Below, piece after piece: positions 35,421 to 49,338 of a stretch of 64,000 bases of DNA. The stretch comes from Phallusia mammillata (taxonomy: Eukaryota; Chordata; Ascidiacea; Phlebobranchia; Ascidiidae). The stretch covers positions 1 through 64,000 of the forward strand of contig QLIY01000646.1 in assembly GCA_003260075.1 (NCBI GenBank), read 5' to 3'. Within the stretch, counting starts at the first letter, position 1. The number at the start of each line of letters is the position of its first letter. The notes under the pieces were generated by a model, which was given only the letters and a program-made list of their open reading frames with translations, did no database searches and was not told the DNA's origin. The translations under genes and the position numbers were made by a program.

Positions 35421-35713
35421 GTTTTGACCAGATTGGCGCCAAACACTAGGTTGTTTTGAAGGAAATTGACCACAAATTTAACAGTCATCTATACTCGCGT
35501 ATATTCAGAAACTCCCAAAAACAAAATGAGTTCGTTTTACAACGATTTTTCAATTTGTTAGCCATTGTGCACATTCTGGTAGAAGTATTTCTGTCGATTT
35601 TGTAGCCTTATTTTGTTTTCGCTTCTTAAAAGATCCCATTTTACCAGTTGAAATTTACCACAGTATTGCCTTTTTGCAAAACGGCATCATAAAAGTCCCA
35701 AAAAGCAGGAAAA

Positions 35714-35933
35714 AAGGAATAAAACAGCATTTTTGCAGAAATATATTTATTGCGAAACAAACTTTGATAAAGTTTTTTGTAAATATGACTGGCTCCATTT
35801 TTTCATCAAAAACAAGATACCCCCCCCCCAAGGAATAAAACAGCATTTTTGCAGAAATATATTTATTGCGAAACAAAGTTTGATAAAGTTTTTTGTAAAT
35901 ATGACTGGCTCCATTTTTTACTCAAAAACAAGT
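35714..35933. repeat. Direct duplication around a C10 spacer
   Basis: Copies 35714-35819 and 35830-35933 are nearly identical, separated by ten C (35820-35829). Confidence 0.92.
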
Positions 35934-38900
35934 TAAATGTGCAATTCATTTCTGAGGTATGTCACTCCATACCGCTCGTGAGGTCTTATAGAAACATAAC
36001 CAGAAAAGGAAGCAGGCTTTGGCCAGATTTGTATCGCAACAAACAAATCCATTTTCGTTTATCAAGAAGAACCGCATCTACATACCAGATAAGAACCGCG
36101 AAAATATTTGCCCGGTTCACACCAGGTTGTCGACAATGTATGAGAAAATTCCTGCCTAATTGACATGATTGATTGGCCTCTAATCAGTTGGCACCTATCC
36201 AAGCTCAGCACGCGACATGTGCGTCATAAGTCGCTATGACGTAGGCAAACTTTGTCGTCAGTACCATGCGCCGACTTATAGTTTTTGTTCTCCCTTTTGA
36301 CATCTTCAAAAGCTTCTGTGACGAGCAGGGCATGAAAAGAACAAGACAGGAAAGGTGAAAGAAAAACAGACAGTGGAAAATAAAAGGTTTTTGCGTGTTT
36401 TTGTGTTTACGTGTACGGTGCGGAGATAATACGGCGGCCAAGTGGCGATCGTATGGGAGAAACGAGCCCCGACAAAACAGGTGCCTTTGCTCAAGACCGC
36501 CGACCTTTTGAGTTGCAGAGTAACGGAAGTAACAACAACAATGGATAATCATCAAACACAAATATTGCCTTTCTTCTTCCATCAAAAGACGACATTGTCT
36601 ATTCTAATACTTTTGGGAGTGGGAAATAATGAATAGCGGTGATACAGAAAACCGTTTGCTATTGGAAATTTGGAATTAAAACACCTCAGTCTGTAAAACA
36701 CCTTGGCCTATATTTGGAAATGAAATCGCTTTAAGTTACATTTTACGATATAAATCCATTCACCTGCTAATCGGCATTGAAACTGACATAGGGTATTTCT
36801 TTCGATATCATCCATACACATGATAACATGAACTTGTAATTGTTTTCTGGTTGCATCGAAAACCTAACCAGGGCATTTCTGTTTCTAGTGCACGTACCTC
36901 AGTTTTTAATGCCCTTAAAAAGGAAATTGTTTGTTTCCTAAGTGTTGAGAAAGGTACGTGTTTGTGTGGCGGGGGCAACTTCCGTAAGATAAATGACAAG
37001 CTATAGCTTCACTGCCTCACGTCCACATTGTTTTGCTTCCATTCGAATACGAAGAAAGAGAAATTCGGAGAATAAACACTCCATCAAACTCGTATGTTGT
37101 CTATGTCGGTTGTTGACATATCAAATCACTGCGAAGCGCCGTTAAGTCTCAGGAACAAGGATAAAAATCGCTGTGTCAACATGTTGAACATTAAAATATC
37201 TGCTTTTTAGATAGATTTTGTTTATTTACACCAATAAACAAGTGTCTGGAAATTTAAAGATTGTGAGAAATGCCAAGTCAGCATCACATAAGCGGTGGCG
37301 TCCAAAAAGAGCAAAAGTGTGTAATTTGAGCTGCCACTATTATTTTAGATTTCTGTTTGCATTACCTCATTAAAAGTTGCAACTACAAATGCAAGTTTTC
37401 ATCACTAAACTGTGACTCAAACACAAATCTTTGTATGTTGAAAACATTGAGATATGTGAAAAGCTGCGAAAAAAAGCAGTTACACCACGCAGAAAATTGC
37501 TCTGTGTACAACTTATACCACGTCGCTATAGGATACGGAAACTTGCTTCATCAGTTGAGCGCGCATTTCATCCTAATTTACCTTACTGACAGGAGAAGCA
37601 GAACGGAGATACTTCCTCGCATATTTAGGCAACAAAAAATTCAAACATAGAAAAAGAAATGGGTCATCAATTTTTCTGCAGTATTTGCGCCCAAATGTGC
37701 GTAAAAAGCGCTATTGTTCCCAGAGATATATTTGTTTACGCCCTAACCCATCGACCAGCGTCAGAGATAGGGCAACGACAATAAACAATCACAACAAACC
37801 AGCATTTCAAGCGCGGTAAACAACACAAAGGAGGACATTCCAGGTCGACCGAGGCAGTCGCCAAATATGGCTGATTGAGCATCACACAGCCATCTACAAC
37901 GTTTGCAATCTATCACTGTGCCGCCAGCAAGGCAACACTCTCAAGTAGCTGGCCACCGTGGTTAATGAGGCGGAGTGCTTGGGCGAATCATCTGCTTGTC
38001 TGCAGTGTAATGTGCCGCTGATACAAAGTTGCCAGTCATTGCGTTTAGACCGAGTTATTTCACACATCGGAATGTGGCGTAGTTTTGTTGTCGTTGTTGT
38101 TTTTGGTCCTTACAAAAAGTGTAGACTAACAACATCGTCAGGAGTTTATTCAAAACACACTTTAATAGCAAGGGTGATACTGCAAATCTTTGAATGACCG
38201 GTTTTTCGCATTTTACAAAGATTTAGTGTTTGTATTGTTGTCTATAAAGATTTTGTCATGACATAACGAGAACGGACCAGTTGCTTCATGTTTTATTTAA
38301 CAAAGGGATCACCAGTTTTCACAACGTCCTCGGTGGGAGTCGAACCAACAACCTACACGGTTCCGAACAGAACTTGCAAAGAATTGCAATTCATATAGCA
38401 AAACGCCTAGGTATACCAAAACTATATGACTCGATCACTTACGGCCTGAAAACCGACAAAATCTCCAACCAAGCTTTAAGAGCGGTCGCGACGGTTTTTC
38501 CTGAGCGACAGAAAAAGAAGAAAAACGCAGATAAATAACATGTTGGTGGTGGCAATGTCAATAAAGTGCATTGATTCTAGGTTCCATTTCTCCGACATGA
38601 ATGGCTCGTTTCGATCTTAACATCAAACAAAATACACAGCGTCTAAATATAGAAACTCACTCCTATTGGGTTTGCGGGCCCGCCGGGAGACAAATGACTG
38701 GAGCTTCTGCTGGATTTTCAACGTCTAGACCAGGAGACCGACTGCGTTTTCGGCGCGCTTTTGTGCTTGTGGGATTACAGGTGCGTGGGCAGATTACCCA
38801 TGTGCACATATGGAGAGAAGAGGCGATGGTTTTAATAGTGATCGATGGGATGGACTTGAAACTAGCGACGGCGTGAAATAGGAGTTTCTCAACAGGCGCA

Positions 38901-40335
38901 TATGCCGAGTGACAAAGGCAAAATATCGATTTTGCAACACTGCCAAAAAGGTAGGTCATTCAACCATCAGGAAACCAATCAAGTTTCTCCCGACCATATC
39001 ACTGTCAACGAAAGATCTCACAACCCTTCACGGCGCCAGAAATTATTTCCTATTGCCTTTAACGACTTTGCGATACCTCAATCAATTTTTGAACAACTTA
39101 CAATTTTTTACCCTTTCACCGAGGTCAAGTCGCCGGAACAAACGGTTCTTGGCCAGAAAAGGCTTGTTTATGGGAAATAGTGATTGCTAGAGGCAAGCAG
39201 AGCTACGGAAATATCAACCTCCCGTCAAGGCATTTATTGGCCCGGGAGAAAGTCGAAGGAAATAATTTTGATGTCGTGCCATGACCTTGTGTGGCGTGGG
39301 GGCGAGTTTTGTTTTGTCTGCCTGCCTCGACTGAGTTTTTTTCACACGCAATGAACCTTGGTAATGGAAATGCTGGCGACTTGAACAAGGTCGTAGCGGC
39401 TATACTGTTCTTGTTTTATCGTAAAATGACGTATTCCCAGAGAATAGTGGCTTGTTCATCAGCTATATTCGATGAACTGATAAAGCCAAAGGATTGTGCT
39501 TGACTTGGTCAATAAATAATACCGTACTCCCAATACAAGATTAGACGAGTCTTCCTAAAAATGGTAACTCGTCTTCGAAATAGAAAACTAAATATGTATG
39601 AGCTATAAACGGCTCATCCCTTTGGCCGCACTTATAAGCGGTTGTATTTTGCAGTTAGATGTGGCAATTACCATAAAACGCACTACATTCTAAACAAAAA
39701 TTGTTCATTATTTTTAAAGGCTTAACACTCTTTTATAATAGCACATAGTTCCTTAAACTGTACGTCATGTCTATTCATACGCGTGACTAGATAATCTTGA
39801 TTCAGCCACACAAAAAGGAAGAATTTGGTCGTAGTGCTGCACGTTCATCGCATCAACCCCGGGTAATGGACTCGTATCGTTGATTTCGGGGTCCCAAGAA
39901 ACGACACGATTTATTATTATAACACCAGAGACCGTTTTCGGACTTTGTTTGCCTAAATGCATGAACGTGTTTGTTTGCTTTTTATTTTATCCGATAGGAT
40001 CAGATCATTGAAGATGAACAGAATTTAATTTCCACAGCAAAGACATTAAGTTGAAGATTTTTAAACAAACACAACGCATTTGCTATTGAAATAGGCGGAA
40101 GCGCAAACTGGATAAGATACGGTGTACTATTGTTTACAAAGGGAAGGGAACACTATCATAAGAAGTTCTCGGTCAAGATTACGTGAAGCTTTAATCTTAA
40201 AACACTTCCAAGCTTTCGTAAACACACATTTTTTGCTGTCTGAAAATGTTTTTAAAATGTTTTTTACTACATCTACAGCAATTCCTCAACCTGAGAAATG
40301 CATTTTAAACACGTTGTTTTGAATATTTTAAAATT
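35934..40335. other. Intergenic stretch, no gene seen
   Basis: Several 60-126-codon frames occur (36205-36585 minus, 38281-38538, 38601-38876 and 38902-39190 plus), none with a domain signature or plausible splice neighbours. Their overlap in several frames argues for chance in GC-richer DNA. Confidence 0.35.
38326..38375 (-). repeat. tRNA-like (SINE) fragment
   Basis: The minus strand reads GTGTAGGTTGTTGGTTCGAC then TCCCACC, a near-consensus tRNA T-arm with four of five stem pairs. No A box is visible. Shares GTGTAGGT..G.GGTTYGAYTC with the fragment at 35.37 kb, suggesting one dispersed family. Confidence 0.35.
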
Positions 40336-40660
40336 CCACTAATAATACATATGGTTGCTGTCATATTTTTAAGGCTAATATGACACAAATGAACCAAATT
40401 AAGATATTTTTTGACTTTTTCACACCCGTTCTGTTTGTTAATTGCATGAGGCAATTACTTTCCAATTGTTGTAGGTAAAAACTAAACGACTAATTTGAAC
40501 CCTAATAATACATATGTTTGCTGTCATATGTTTAGGCCTAATATGACAAATGAACCAAATTAAGTTATTTTTAGTGTTTTACACCCGTTCTGTTTGTTGA
40601 TTGCATGAGGCAATTACTTTCCAAATGTTGTAGGTACAAACTAAAAGACTAATTTAAACA
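40336..40660. repeat. Diverged 163-bp tandem duplication
   Basis: Copies about 40336-40498 and 40501-40660 share TAATACATATG, AATGAACCAAATTAAG and CACCCGTTCTGTTTGTT and differ at roughly one base in ten plus indels. There is no C/G spacer, so unlike the other duplications this one is probably genuine and old. Confidence 0.85.
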
Positions 40661-42196
40661 AGTATTGATCTACAAAATTGGAAAATAACACATAAGAGAA
40701 TGTTCCATGCATTGTAAGGCCGCAATACCTCTAAAGGCCTATTAATGACCGTCAAAATTGCATTTCACGCAATGTGGTGCACACATGCCACTTTAATGTG
40801 CTAAAAGCTAAACTAATACTGTACACTTCGGATTGTAAAAAGGTTTTTATCGGTCAAATATCGCACGTACGTAACGCAGTATTTTTCCAAATGAAAGCTT
40901 GTGCTTAATTATAGAAGGCGAAGTCGTCGGAATATATAGTTTTGCGACTGAAAAAGTTCTTGCGTCTTTTAAAAAATAGTTTGCGACTACAGTAATTTTT
41001 ATGTGGCACCTAAACAGTAAGAACCTTCAATAAATTATTGTTACCCATTTGCAATACTTCGCACATTTGCAGTCAAACAATGAATATCTATAGTACGAAA
41101 AAATGATTCACGATTACAACATATCAACAAAAGTCAGATCAGTTCAATCTGGGCCACTCTATAAATCAAATCAACAATTCTCCAATTACAAAGCAGTTTT
41201 CCAAAGTACCGAGTGCCAGCCCCCCAAAGGTTTGCCATTCTCAATGTAAAAAAGCCTGGTAAGCTTATTTTCCTACGGTCGATATTGAGTCAGCGGCAAA
41301 TAAACGCTACAACACCAGTGTCAAAGCATTGAAATTTGGGTTCAGATTTTCACCACAAGGCTTGTTTCTCCACACCAAAGGGCCATTTTAACCAAAATCA
41401 ATACACGCGAATTGAATTTTAAGGGCTACTCAAAAACCAAATGTTGTCTCAGCCACAAAAGGCGCTTGGCTGAAGAGTGGACCTTCTCCTATAGTCATTT
41501 GCATTAAGTAAGAAATGGTATGTTTGGTTTGGCTTAATGTGGGCGGTTTAATGAAGTGCGCGTGGTGTCTATACGTGATTTGTGTTTGCAAATTACAAGT
41601 GGTTTTATTTTGGGCGGAGTCGTATTGTGCGGGAACGTTGTAAGAAGGAGGTAAGACTTGGCCGGCGCATCAGATTTCAATATACAACGAAATAGTCAAA
41701 TTTTACTGTGTTAAAATAGAATACACAATTTGCCACTTAAATTGACAATAGCTTTGTCAATACGTCGAAATAGTAAAATGAATACGATTTATGCAACTTG
41801 AATGGAAATTTTGTTCTTAGTTAAGTTACTATGTAATGCTATGGCCATGTTTTTCAATAGTTGTCCAACGGTTTACAAAAAAGGTTGTTTGTTTTTTGGG
41901 TAGTGTAAACCGGTTCAAACTCACAGAAGAAAATACTACTAAGAAAACAAACAGAAGAAATACTACTAGCATTTGAAAGACAGTTGTGACACGCCATAAA
42001 TAATGAAAAAGAAATAACCAACAAAAGTCTGTGGCCTCTGTCCATTTTCCTCCTCCAGTTAACTAAGCATTTGCTATGTTAAAGCAGTGTCGCCAGACTT
42101 GTACTTTACAAATGCATGTTATGTAAGGCAACCGGAGTAAACTAATTTTAGCTTCCAAAAATCACGTCTAAACGGAAAATAATAATCCCATCACAG
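40661..42196. other. Intergenic stretch, no gene seen
   Basis: AT-rich sequence without recognisable exons, repeats or RNA genes. Confidence 0.4.
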
Positions 42197-42493
42197 CACA
42201 GGAAGCAATTTTACCGTAAGCTTCCCAGCAAAAATCCCCTGCGTCAAATTTACCACATGACAATGCAGTTCAAAATACCCAAACCACAAAGTAATGTACA
42301 AATATACCTAAAATAAGGAACCATCAAAAGATCACAGAAGCCCCCCCCCCCACAGGAAGCAATTTTACCGTAAGCTTCCCAGCAAAAATCCCCTGCGTTA
42401 AATTTACCACATGACAATGCAGTTCAAAATACCCAAACCACAAACTAATGTACAAATATACCTAAAATAAGGAACCATCAAAAGATCACAGAA
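42197..42493. repeat. Direct duplication around a C10 spacer
   Basis: Copies about 42197-42340 and 42351-42493 differ by about two bases in 143. The C run is 42341-42351, its last C belonging to copy 2. Confidence 0.92.
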
Positions 42494-44659
42494 ACAAACT
42501 ATGTTTTCAATAGGATTATTGTCATATCTTGTGAAACGCTATCTTATCATAAGGCTTCGTTCTTTAAAAGGCGAGCACGTTTTTTGTTCCGCTAAAGGAT
42601 TTTTTAGAGCTTTGCGACATGGGAGAATTGCGTAACGTCCACTCTGTTAGGGGATCTTCGTGAAAGATTACAGGTCACTTTGTCATGTCCATCATTGATG
42701 GTACACGTCTGGACTGGTAACCTGACGTCAGAAGCAGAGATAAAAGCAACTCAGTTTACACAATACAAGAAAATGAAAGTTATGTAAGCCTAAAAACTAA
42801 GTCTAATGTGAAATTGTATTTTTTTGCAATATCCAACTTGATTCCATATAACACCTGGACCTCTAACCATATGATAAATTGACTGCACAATAATGAGCAA
42901 GAACTATTTTTGTGAAAAGCGCATAACTCATCAGTATAACGGATTGGTTAAACAACATTCCACGTGTGGGTCATAAAAAGCAGCAGGAGGTTAATTAGTT
43001 AAGGCTAAACATATACGGTATAAAACTATGGACGTAATAAACATTGTTTTTGTATAATCATTTTGGTGATTTTTTTACGCAAAAACGTTCGCTTTCGTCT
43101 ATTTTTAGCCCTATAGCAGTAGTTGGGTCTGAACAGTTAGTTATAAAAACGTTAGGTACCACTATATTACATCAAGAACTGCCTAAACGCACTAAGTAAT
43201 AGGCAAATATCAAGGAAACAAAAACTCCATGAAAGTTATAAGATATAATGAAAAGGACCTATTGAATCCTGTTATTTTGTATGTTACAGTAAAAAGTTGA
43301 AAACCTTGTATATAACCAGCATACAAGTTAAATAAAAAGAAACACAATATTACATTTTAATGGCAGTGAAATCGAGAAATCATTTTACCGAGAAACGAAA
43401 ACGCCTTTGTTGCAAATCTGTTCACTTTAACTGGAACACACCAAATTTAAAAAGAACCATGTCTGTGCGGCTGCCAACAACAGCAGAAATGCATTAATAA
43501 CTCGAGAACATGGCCTTTGTCGGAGCATGAAATGACAACGTGGTTCGTGTCACGCGAAGGAAACGATACCGGATGAACCGATCATTAGGCAACATGCAAT
43601 CGGTTCTTCCTCGACTTGACAGAACGTGATGGCTTCTGACAAATGATCATGGATTCAGGTCACAAGTGCACGACTTTAATGCCAAAGTCATTTGGATGCC
43701 ATGTGGCGTAATGTAAGCCTTTGGAATAGTTACAAAACCTTAAGTACAGAGCAATGCACGAAATTCGATGATTCGCAAACCAACTTCTGTTTTACCACAA
43801 GATTGTTTTAACATTCGTAACAATATTTTACCCAGTTGGATGTTTTATGCGTACAATTTCACCGATGTGGTGTGTTCACTTACAAATACTGATGATACTG
43901 TAAAAGCGAAATATATATATATATATATCTTGAAAAAAAGAAAGAATGACTTAATATTTTTCTAGAACTTGAGTTTTTAACAAAAACGGAGTCTGTAGAC
44001 TGGATTATAAACAAATACGTGTCACTGGATTCAGTATAAATAAGGTACGACCGCATGTTATCAATGGACCTATAAGGCTATTTTTTAAACCCTACTTTTT
44101 AGTGCGTGTGGAAAAACAAAAAAAAACAAATGTTACCCACAAAAAACGAATTTAAGTAAATAGACAAAAATTGAAACAGAAAACTTTTTCAGTCCATTCA
44201 CCGGTCTATTCAAATATAGTTCTGCTGAGCGGACAGAAGTGTTGATTGGCCTGGCAATTTTGTTGAGGTTAAAATTATTCAGCTGTATGAAAAATGGCAA
44301 GACAAAAAGACAGAGTGCTGAACTTTGTAATCATTCATACTTTGCTATTACGTTGTATGAAATCGACTAATTGGAATGGCGGATACCAGGCTTCATTCAA
44401 CGCCAAGATATGACATGACGAAGCTGGCTATTGGGCATCACAATTCCCACTAACAGTTGTGATTGACATGTCCTGTCTATTGACTACCAGCACTGTATCA
44501 AACACACATAAGCGATGATATAGTTGGTAGAACAGAAAAAAGCTTTTTTACGAATTTTGTGTGGTTGTTTTTTGGGTTGTTGTAAGGTTTTCATATGTTA
44601 TCTGGAAATTAAGCGATTGTTTGTCTGTACTCCTTATTAATACATAAAAAAAAACTTTA
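42494..44659. other. Intergenic stretch, no gene seen
   Basis: AT-rich. Includes an (AT)n microsatellite at about 43910-43929. No coding or RNA feature supported. Confidence 0.4.
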
Positions 44660-44892
44660 GGATTCATCAAACACATCGGCAATGATAGTATGTGCAACTC
44701 CCTTTTCTGAATTTTATGTGGTCGTTTTTTAGGGTGTTTGAAAGGTTAGGTTTTACAGACATTGGTCGGAACCCCCCCCCCGGATTCATCAAACACATCG
44801 GCAATGATAGTATGTGCAACTCCCTTTTCCGAATTTCATGTGGTCGTTTTTTAGGGTGTTTGAAAGGTTAGGTTTTACAAACATTGGTCGGA
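44660..44892. repeat. Direct duplication around a C10 spacer
   Basis: Copies 44660-44770 and 44782-44892 differ by about three bases in 111. Spacer 44772-44781. This is the last C spacer; from 49.9 kb on all spacers are G. Confidence 0.92.
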
Positions 44893-46886
44893 TGGTATTT
44901 AATTTATCCATATTCGTTAATAATGTGCAAATTTACCTAAACTGAAGTTATTCAAAGAAAATTATGTGGAGCACTTTCTAACGTTGACAGTGTACAGGCC
45001 CATTTAAAAAAGTTCTATTTAGGCTATACCTAGTGACCTTTTGCTACCTTGCAGATTAATCACAATTTACTGTTGCATTTGCCACTGCGTGGGTTCCCAG
45101 ACAGAGAACAGTAACAACCAAATCGGCGGTTGGTTGCTTAAGGGTGGGGCAAACGACAAAACACACATTCGTCACCTGCGGTTTACCCAAAAAGTAAATG
45201 ACTAATCGCGGTTCACAAGTTGCGCAACTCAGGTTCAATTGTACGTTCAAATCTTTACTTTTGGCGGTCGCATGAAAGACAAGCACCTACGATAAGCAAA
45301 TTTGACATTCGCAGCGGAAGACTGATGAATAGTAGGGAAAACTAGACTAAAGTTCTCGCTATGTTTCGGTTTACTTCTATTGACAGAATATATAATACAA
45401 CAGGGAACTGTTTCAGGAAAATTGGATGCTTGTGTATGTAAGAAGTCGGTTATACAAAGATAGAATATAATGACCTCGAAGATACAGATACAAATCCAGC
45501 ATGACTCTAAAATGGGATTAAGTAGGTAAAACAGACCTCCATTTTCTGACAAACGTCGGAAAAGAAGAATTTCAGCAGTGTGATGTGTATACTGATCGGG
45601 ATTTATTCTGTTGACTTTAATGTAATTAAAACATTTATTGCAGAGAGAAGTCGCTGTTTGGTATTGTAGTTATGAATGGCTAGGTTTAGGAAAGTCCCCT
45701 CTAGAAATGCAGCGAATTTAATCAAATTTAAACGTTTAACGATACTCCCTGTAAAGTAAAGGCAAACATTCAACGCTTTAAAAGGGCAACAGACAGACAT
45801 TACTCACGTTTTGCTCCATAAAAACTTTACGATTTACTCAAAATAATTATTTCGGGCAATGGCTTTGAAGTAACGTGACGACGTAAGACCAATGTAAGAC
45901 ACAATAGGATAACGATTTTAACTGATTCACGCACTGACGCAAAACGTGCATGACTTTTTTGGAAACATTTATAAAGCAAACCGCATGCAAGCTACCATTT
46001 AGTCTTTTCATTGACTAATGCGTGATCAGCTGAGGGCACGACAAGGCGTTATTGGAGTTGCTGTCAACGATCTGACGTTACGTGCGACGTACGTGCGTCA
46101 TTTGGATGACGTATACTTCCGCACAACAAGTTATGAAGTGACAAACATGGGGTGATGGCTTATTTTTGGGTCGAGCTGGGCAATTGGCCTTTCAACGTAA
46201 AAGGTTGTAGACTGTAGGGCCAGGGTCGCCATGTCCCCAAATCGACAAGGTTTTCGATATTTATCGCTCTAAGTACGGCTAATAGCAAAGAGAATGAAAA
46301 AAAAACGCTATTGGTATTGAAGTTCAAAATCGATTAAACCGCTACGTTTCAATACCACGGCGTTTGTTGCATGAGATATGGACGAAATGAATAAAAATAA
46401 CACCTATTTCTTCCTTCCGTTTTCTCCAAGATTTGACGGTTTGATATAAATGGAAGTTTAAACCCAAATCTGTACGCACTATTTGTTTTCATATTTTTTT
46501 ACTTTCCTCTCTTTGAGCATTAATATCGCCATGGTAAATCTTTAGATAGAACAAATCACATATGTCAAATAATAGGTTTCGAACACAGAAGTAAAAGCTG
46601 TCAAACCGTGTATTTCCCTAAAATCACCACACAGCGGAATAAAGTATTTGATGTACAAAGTCTGGGATAAAAATAATAACACGCTTTCGACAAATATTCA
46701 CAAATCGGATTGAAACCATGCAATTATTCCTCAGACGTGAAATCAATTTGCGTTTCAAAATAGAAAGAAACCAACCGTATTATGACGACAAGCCACGAAT
46801 AAATGACGTCAACTTGTTCAATCTATGTACATTTCACCCACCCATCAAAATTGCATTAAAAATTCTTTACATAATATCTACTATGG
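44893..46886. other. Intergenic stretch, no gene seen
   Basis: Frames at 45056-45286, 45247-45552 and 46718-46912 have no recognisable motif. The C-to-G spacer switch implies that a component boundary lies somewhere between 44.9 and 49.9 kb, but no mark of it is visible. Confidence 0.35.
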
Positions 46887-47413
46887 CAGGGATGGCGAAC
46901 CTTTTTAGTTGAATGGGTCAAACATGATATTAAAATTCGGAAAGAAAACAAAGTGGGTCACATATTTTATTGTATGTCAATGTCAATGCTAAGATGCTTG
47001 TTGTTGCATCTTTTCTGCAAGTCTTAGGTAGTTTTCAGTTTAATGCACGCAGCAGTCATATCTGAGCTGAGACGAGTCCTGGCACTTGATTTTATGAAAT
47101 TCATGTGTGAAAACAATGATTCGCATGAATGTGTGGAATCGAACAGCGTCAACAAAGGTACAACAAATCGTTTCAAGTTTTACGTTTAAATAAGCACATC
47201 TGTTGCCTCACAATTGACTCAACAATCGGTATTTTAAGACAATAGGCAATGTGGCAAAGAGCGTTAAGTTAACTGTTGTGTTGCTTTTTAATCTTGGAAT
47301 CTGGTAACCCTTCCTATAGTAATCAGTATAAATTTTTAAAACTACAAGTGGGTCACTAGAATTCACTTGGTGGGTCACTTTGTGACCCGCGGGTCAGTGG
47401 TTCGCCATCCCTG
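46887..47413 (-). mobile_element. Defective hAT element carrying a transposase C-terminal relic
   Basis: Perfect 15-bp inverted termini CAGGGATGGCGAACC and an 8-bp target duplication TACTATGG (46879-46886 and 47414-47421). On the minus strand, 47024-47140 reads DSTHSCESLFSHMNFIKSSA then RTRLSSDMTAACIKLKTT and a stop; this 'FSxMNxIKSxxRxRLxxxxxxxxxxL' pattern is the hAT dimerisation region at the transposase C-terminus. The rest of the transposase is missing, so the 527-bp copy is an internal-deletion derivative. Confidence 0.88.
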
Positions 47414-47989
47414 TACTATGGTGACGAGTAAGGAAATCACCCCATAGATGTGACGCAATCACAGTATGTGTCAGAGCACAGGTTAACAAAGTTCTTTTAA
47501 AAAGCACTTAAAAATTACGTGATGAAAATTAAGCGAAACGTGATGTCCGTAAGATTGGAAATCGAAATACATTTCAGAAATGTAGCACGTCATAAGACTA
47601 AGTGGTATACAAGCTATTGTTGCTTTTAAAATACATTTAGGGATTTAACTTGTGCAACATTGTGCAATAATTTACATCACAGTCTTCAGGAAATTGCATT
47701 TCTGTACATCTGTAAGACTCAAGAAACTTCAATACTTGGTTTGGAGAAAATTGAATTGTAATTTTAAAACAGAAAAAAATAGGAATAATTAATCAATACC
47801 TAAGAAGTGGTCTTTGGCTTCGTGCCTACAATAAGCCAAACCCCGGATGTTTTTACATAAAAAATCACATAAACAGCACAAAGTTGGCTAAATCTTGGGG
47901 GAACTGAGGATACAAAAATATTGAGTGTTTATTGCAGCTTCTCCTACATTACCCACAACCGGCAATATTTCGAAAAGTATTCGCACCCA

Positions 47990-48230
47990 AAACCGACCTT
48001 TGGCCCTCCGCTCACGTGACAAGCACCCTGGGAAAGTCGCCTGATCGCTTCCGGTTTGATGACGTCAGCGACTCGTCGGTCACGTGGCCTAATGCTTCCA
48101 TTCATGGATTCGTGGTGGTTTTTCTGAAAGTGACCAGTCAATGGACGCGGAAACACGACTTCCGGAAACGTTTGTGACGTCACAGCGTTGCTAAGGGACA
48201 TTTGGACAACATGATGTCACGTGGTAATCA
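47990..48230. promoter_or_regulatory. Dense E-box/CRE/ETS cluster, candidate promoter
   Basis: Three CACGTG (48013-48018, 48081-48086, 48218-48223), two TGACGTCA (48060-48067, 48175-48182), two CTTCCGG ETS sites and GTTGCTAAG (X-box half) fall within 211 bp of locally CpG-rich DNA. This mix is typical of housekeeping promoters, yet no gene is recognised on either side. Confidence 0.45.
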
Positions 48231-49241
48231 TGAGATTGGTGTGTAAATTTTACAAACTTCCGACAATATGAGAGAAATTCCACAAAAACTTGTTTGAACA
48301 GCGCTACAATTTACTATATATTAAACTCTAAGGTAGTGACATTTAAAAATTTTATAGACCAAACAAACAACCACTTTTTTACAAGAAGGTGCTGACAGGT
48401 TTTCAGAGTGAGACCGAAAAATAATCTGTGTTTTAACTTCATGCAATAAACGTTTTAAAGATTTCAAAATTTTTGTTCAGCGTTACTTCGATGTTGCCTT
48501 CAAAGATTCTTCAAACCAGAGTACGGGTATCCTTTTAAAAAGTGCCTAAATGAAATTATTTTAAAGTCCCAGCTATACGGGGTAATAATTAGGATAAACA
48601 AAATAATGCTGCTACTAAATGCAATAAATGATTTCTTTCTTACTGGCACACTTTACCAATTTTAAAATCCTTTTTTGCAGAGAACCACAAAAGTTTCAGA
48701 TTAAACACCAATACCTTGTTAGTCCTACCGTCGATGAGTAACAACAGTTTCGCTAAATTCGTGCGTAATTTCACTGTAACCTTTCATCTTATGTTACACC
48801 TCGAAATACACACAAGTGGACCAAAATAGGAAACGATAAGTAAAAGACGTACCGGAACTACATGCTCAAATCATAGGAAGCAAAGAACGGGGTCTTCCGA
48901 AGGTCGTATTCAATTCAATTTCCTAATTAGAAACAAAAGTCGATACATGGCAAAAATAGCCAGAAATAGAAATACATGACAACACCGTGAAACCGAGGAC
49001 ACAATCTATCAGTATTAATATATGGTAGGGGAAGGTGTTTTTGGACACAAACGAGGTTGGTGCTTGTGCATGTCTTGAAAGTGTAGCGCCGCCAAGTGGA
49101 AAAAGAAACAGTCGAGTTCGCCTTTTATAGGGCGTCCAATTTATATGACAATTCTTGTGATCAGAAAGATACTGTGCATAACAAAGAATGCAATAAAAAA
49201 AACGCTTCGCAAATTTTGTTTACTTGATATTGTTTTACCTC

Positions 49242-49338
49242 TAGACTCGTTGGTTTTAAAGAGCGACTGAAGATGCGCACATAGGTGAAATATAAATGTT
49301 TTGAGATTATTTGTTGACTGATTCTTATTCAGAAGCAT
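49242..49338. repeat. Solitary copy of the foldback-element arm
   Basis: CTCGTTG, GCGACTGA and TTTGTTGACTGATTCTTATT followed by CAGAAGCATC parallel the left arm at 31515-31592 in the same order and spacing. No inverted partner is present nearby. Confidence 0.45.

Noticed and set aside
35365..38375. Functional tRNA genes at 35.37 and 38.33 kb
   Set aside because: Only the T-arm-like half is present; no acceptor stem, D-arm or A box can be drawn.
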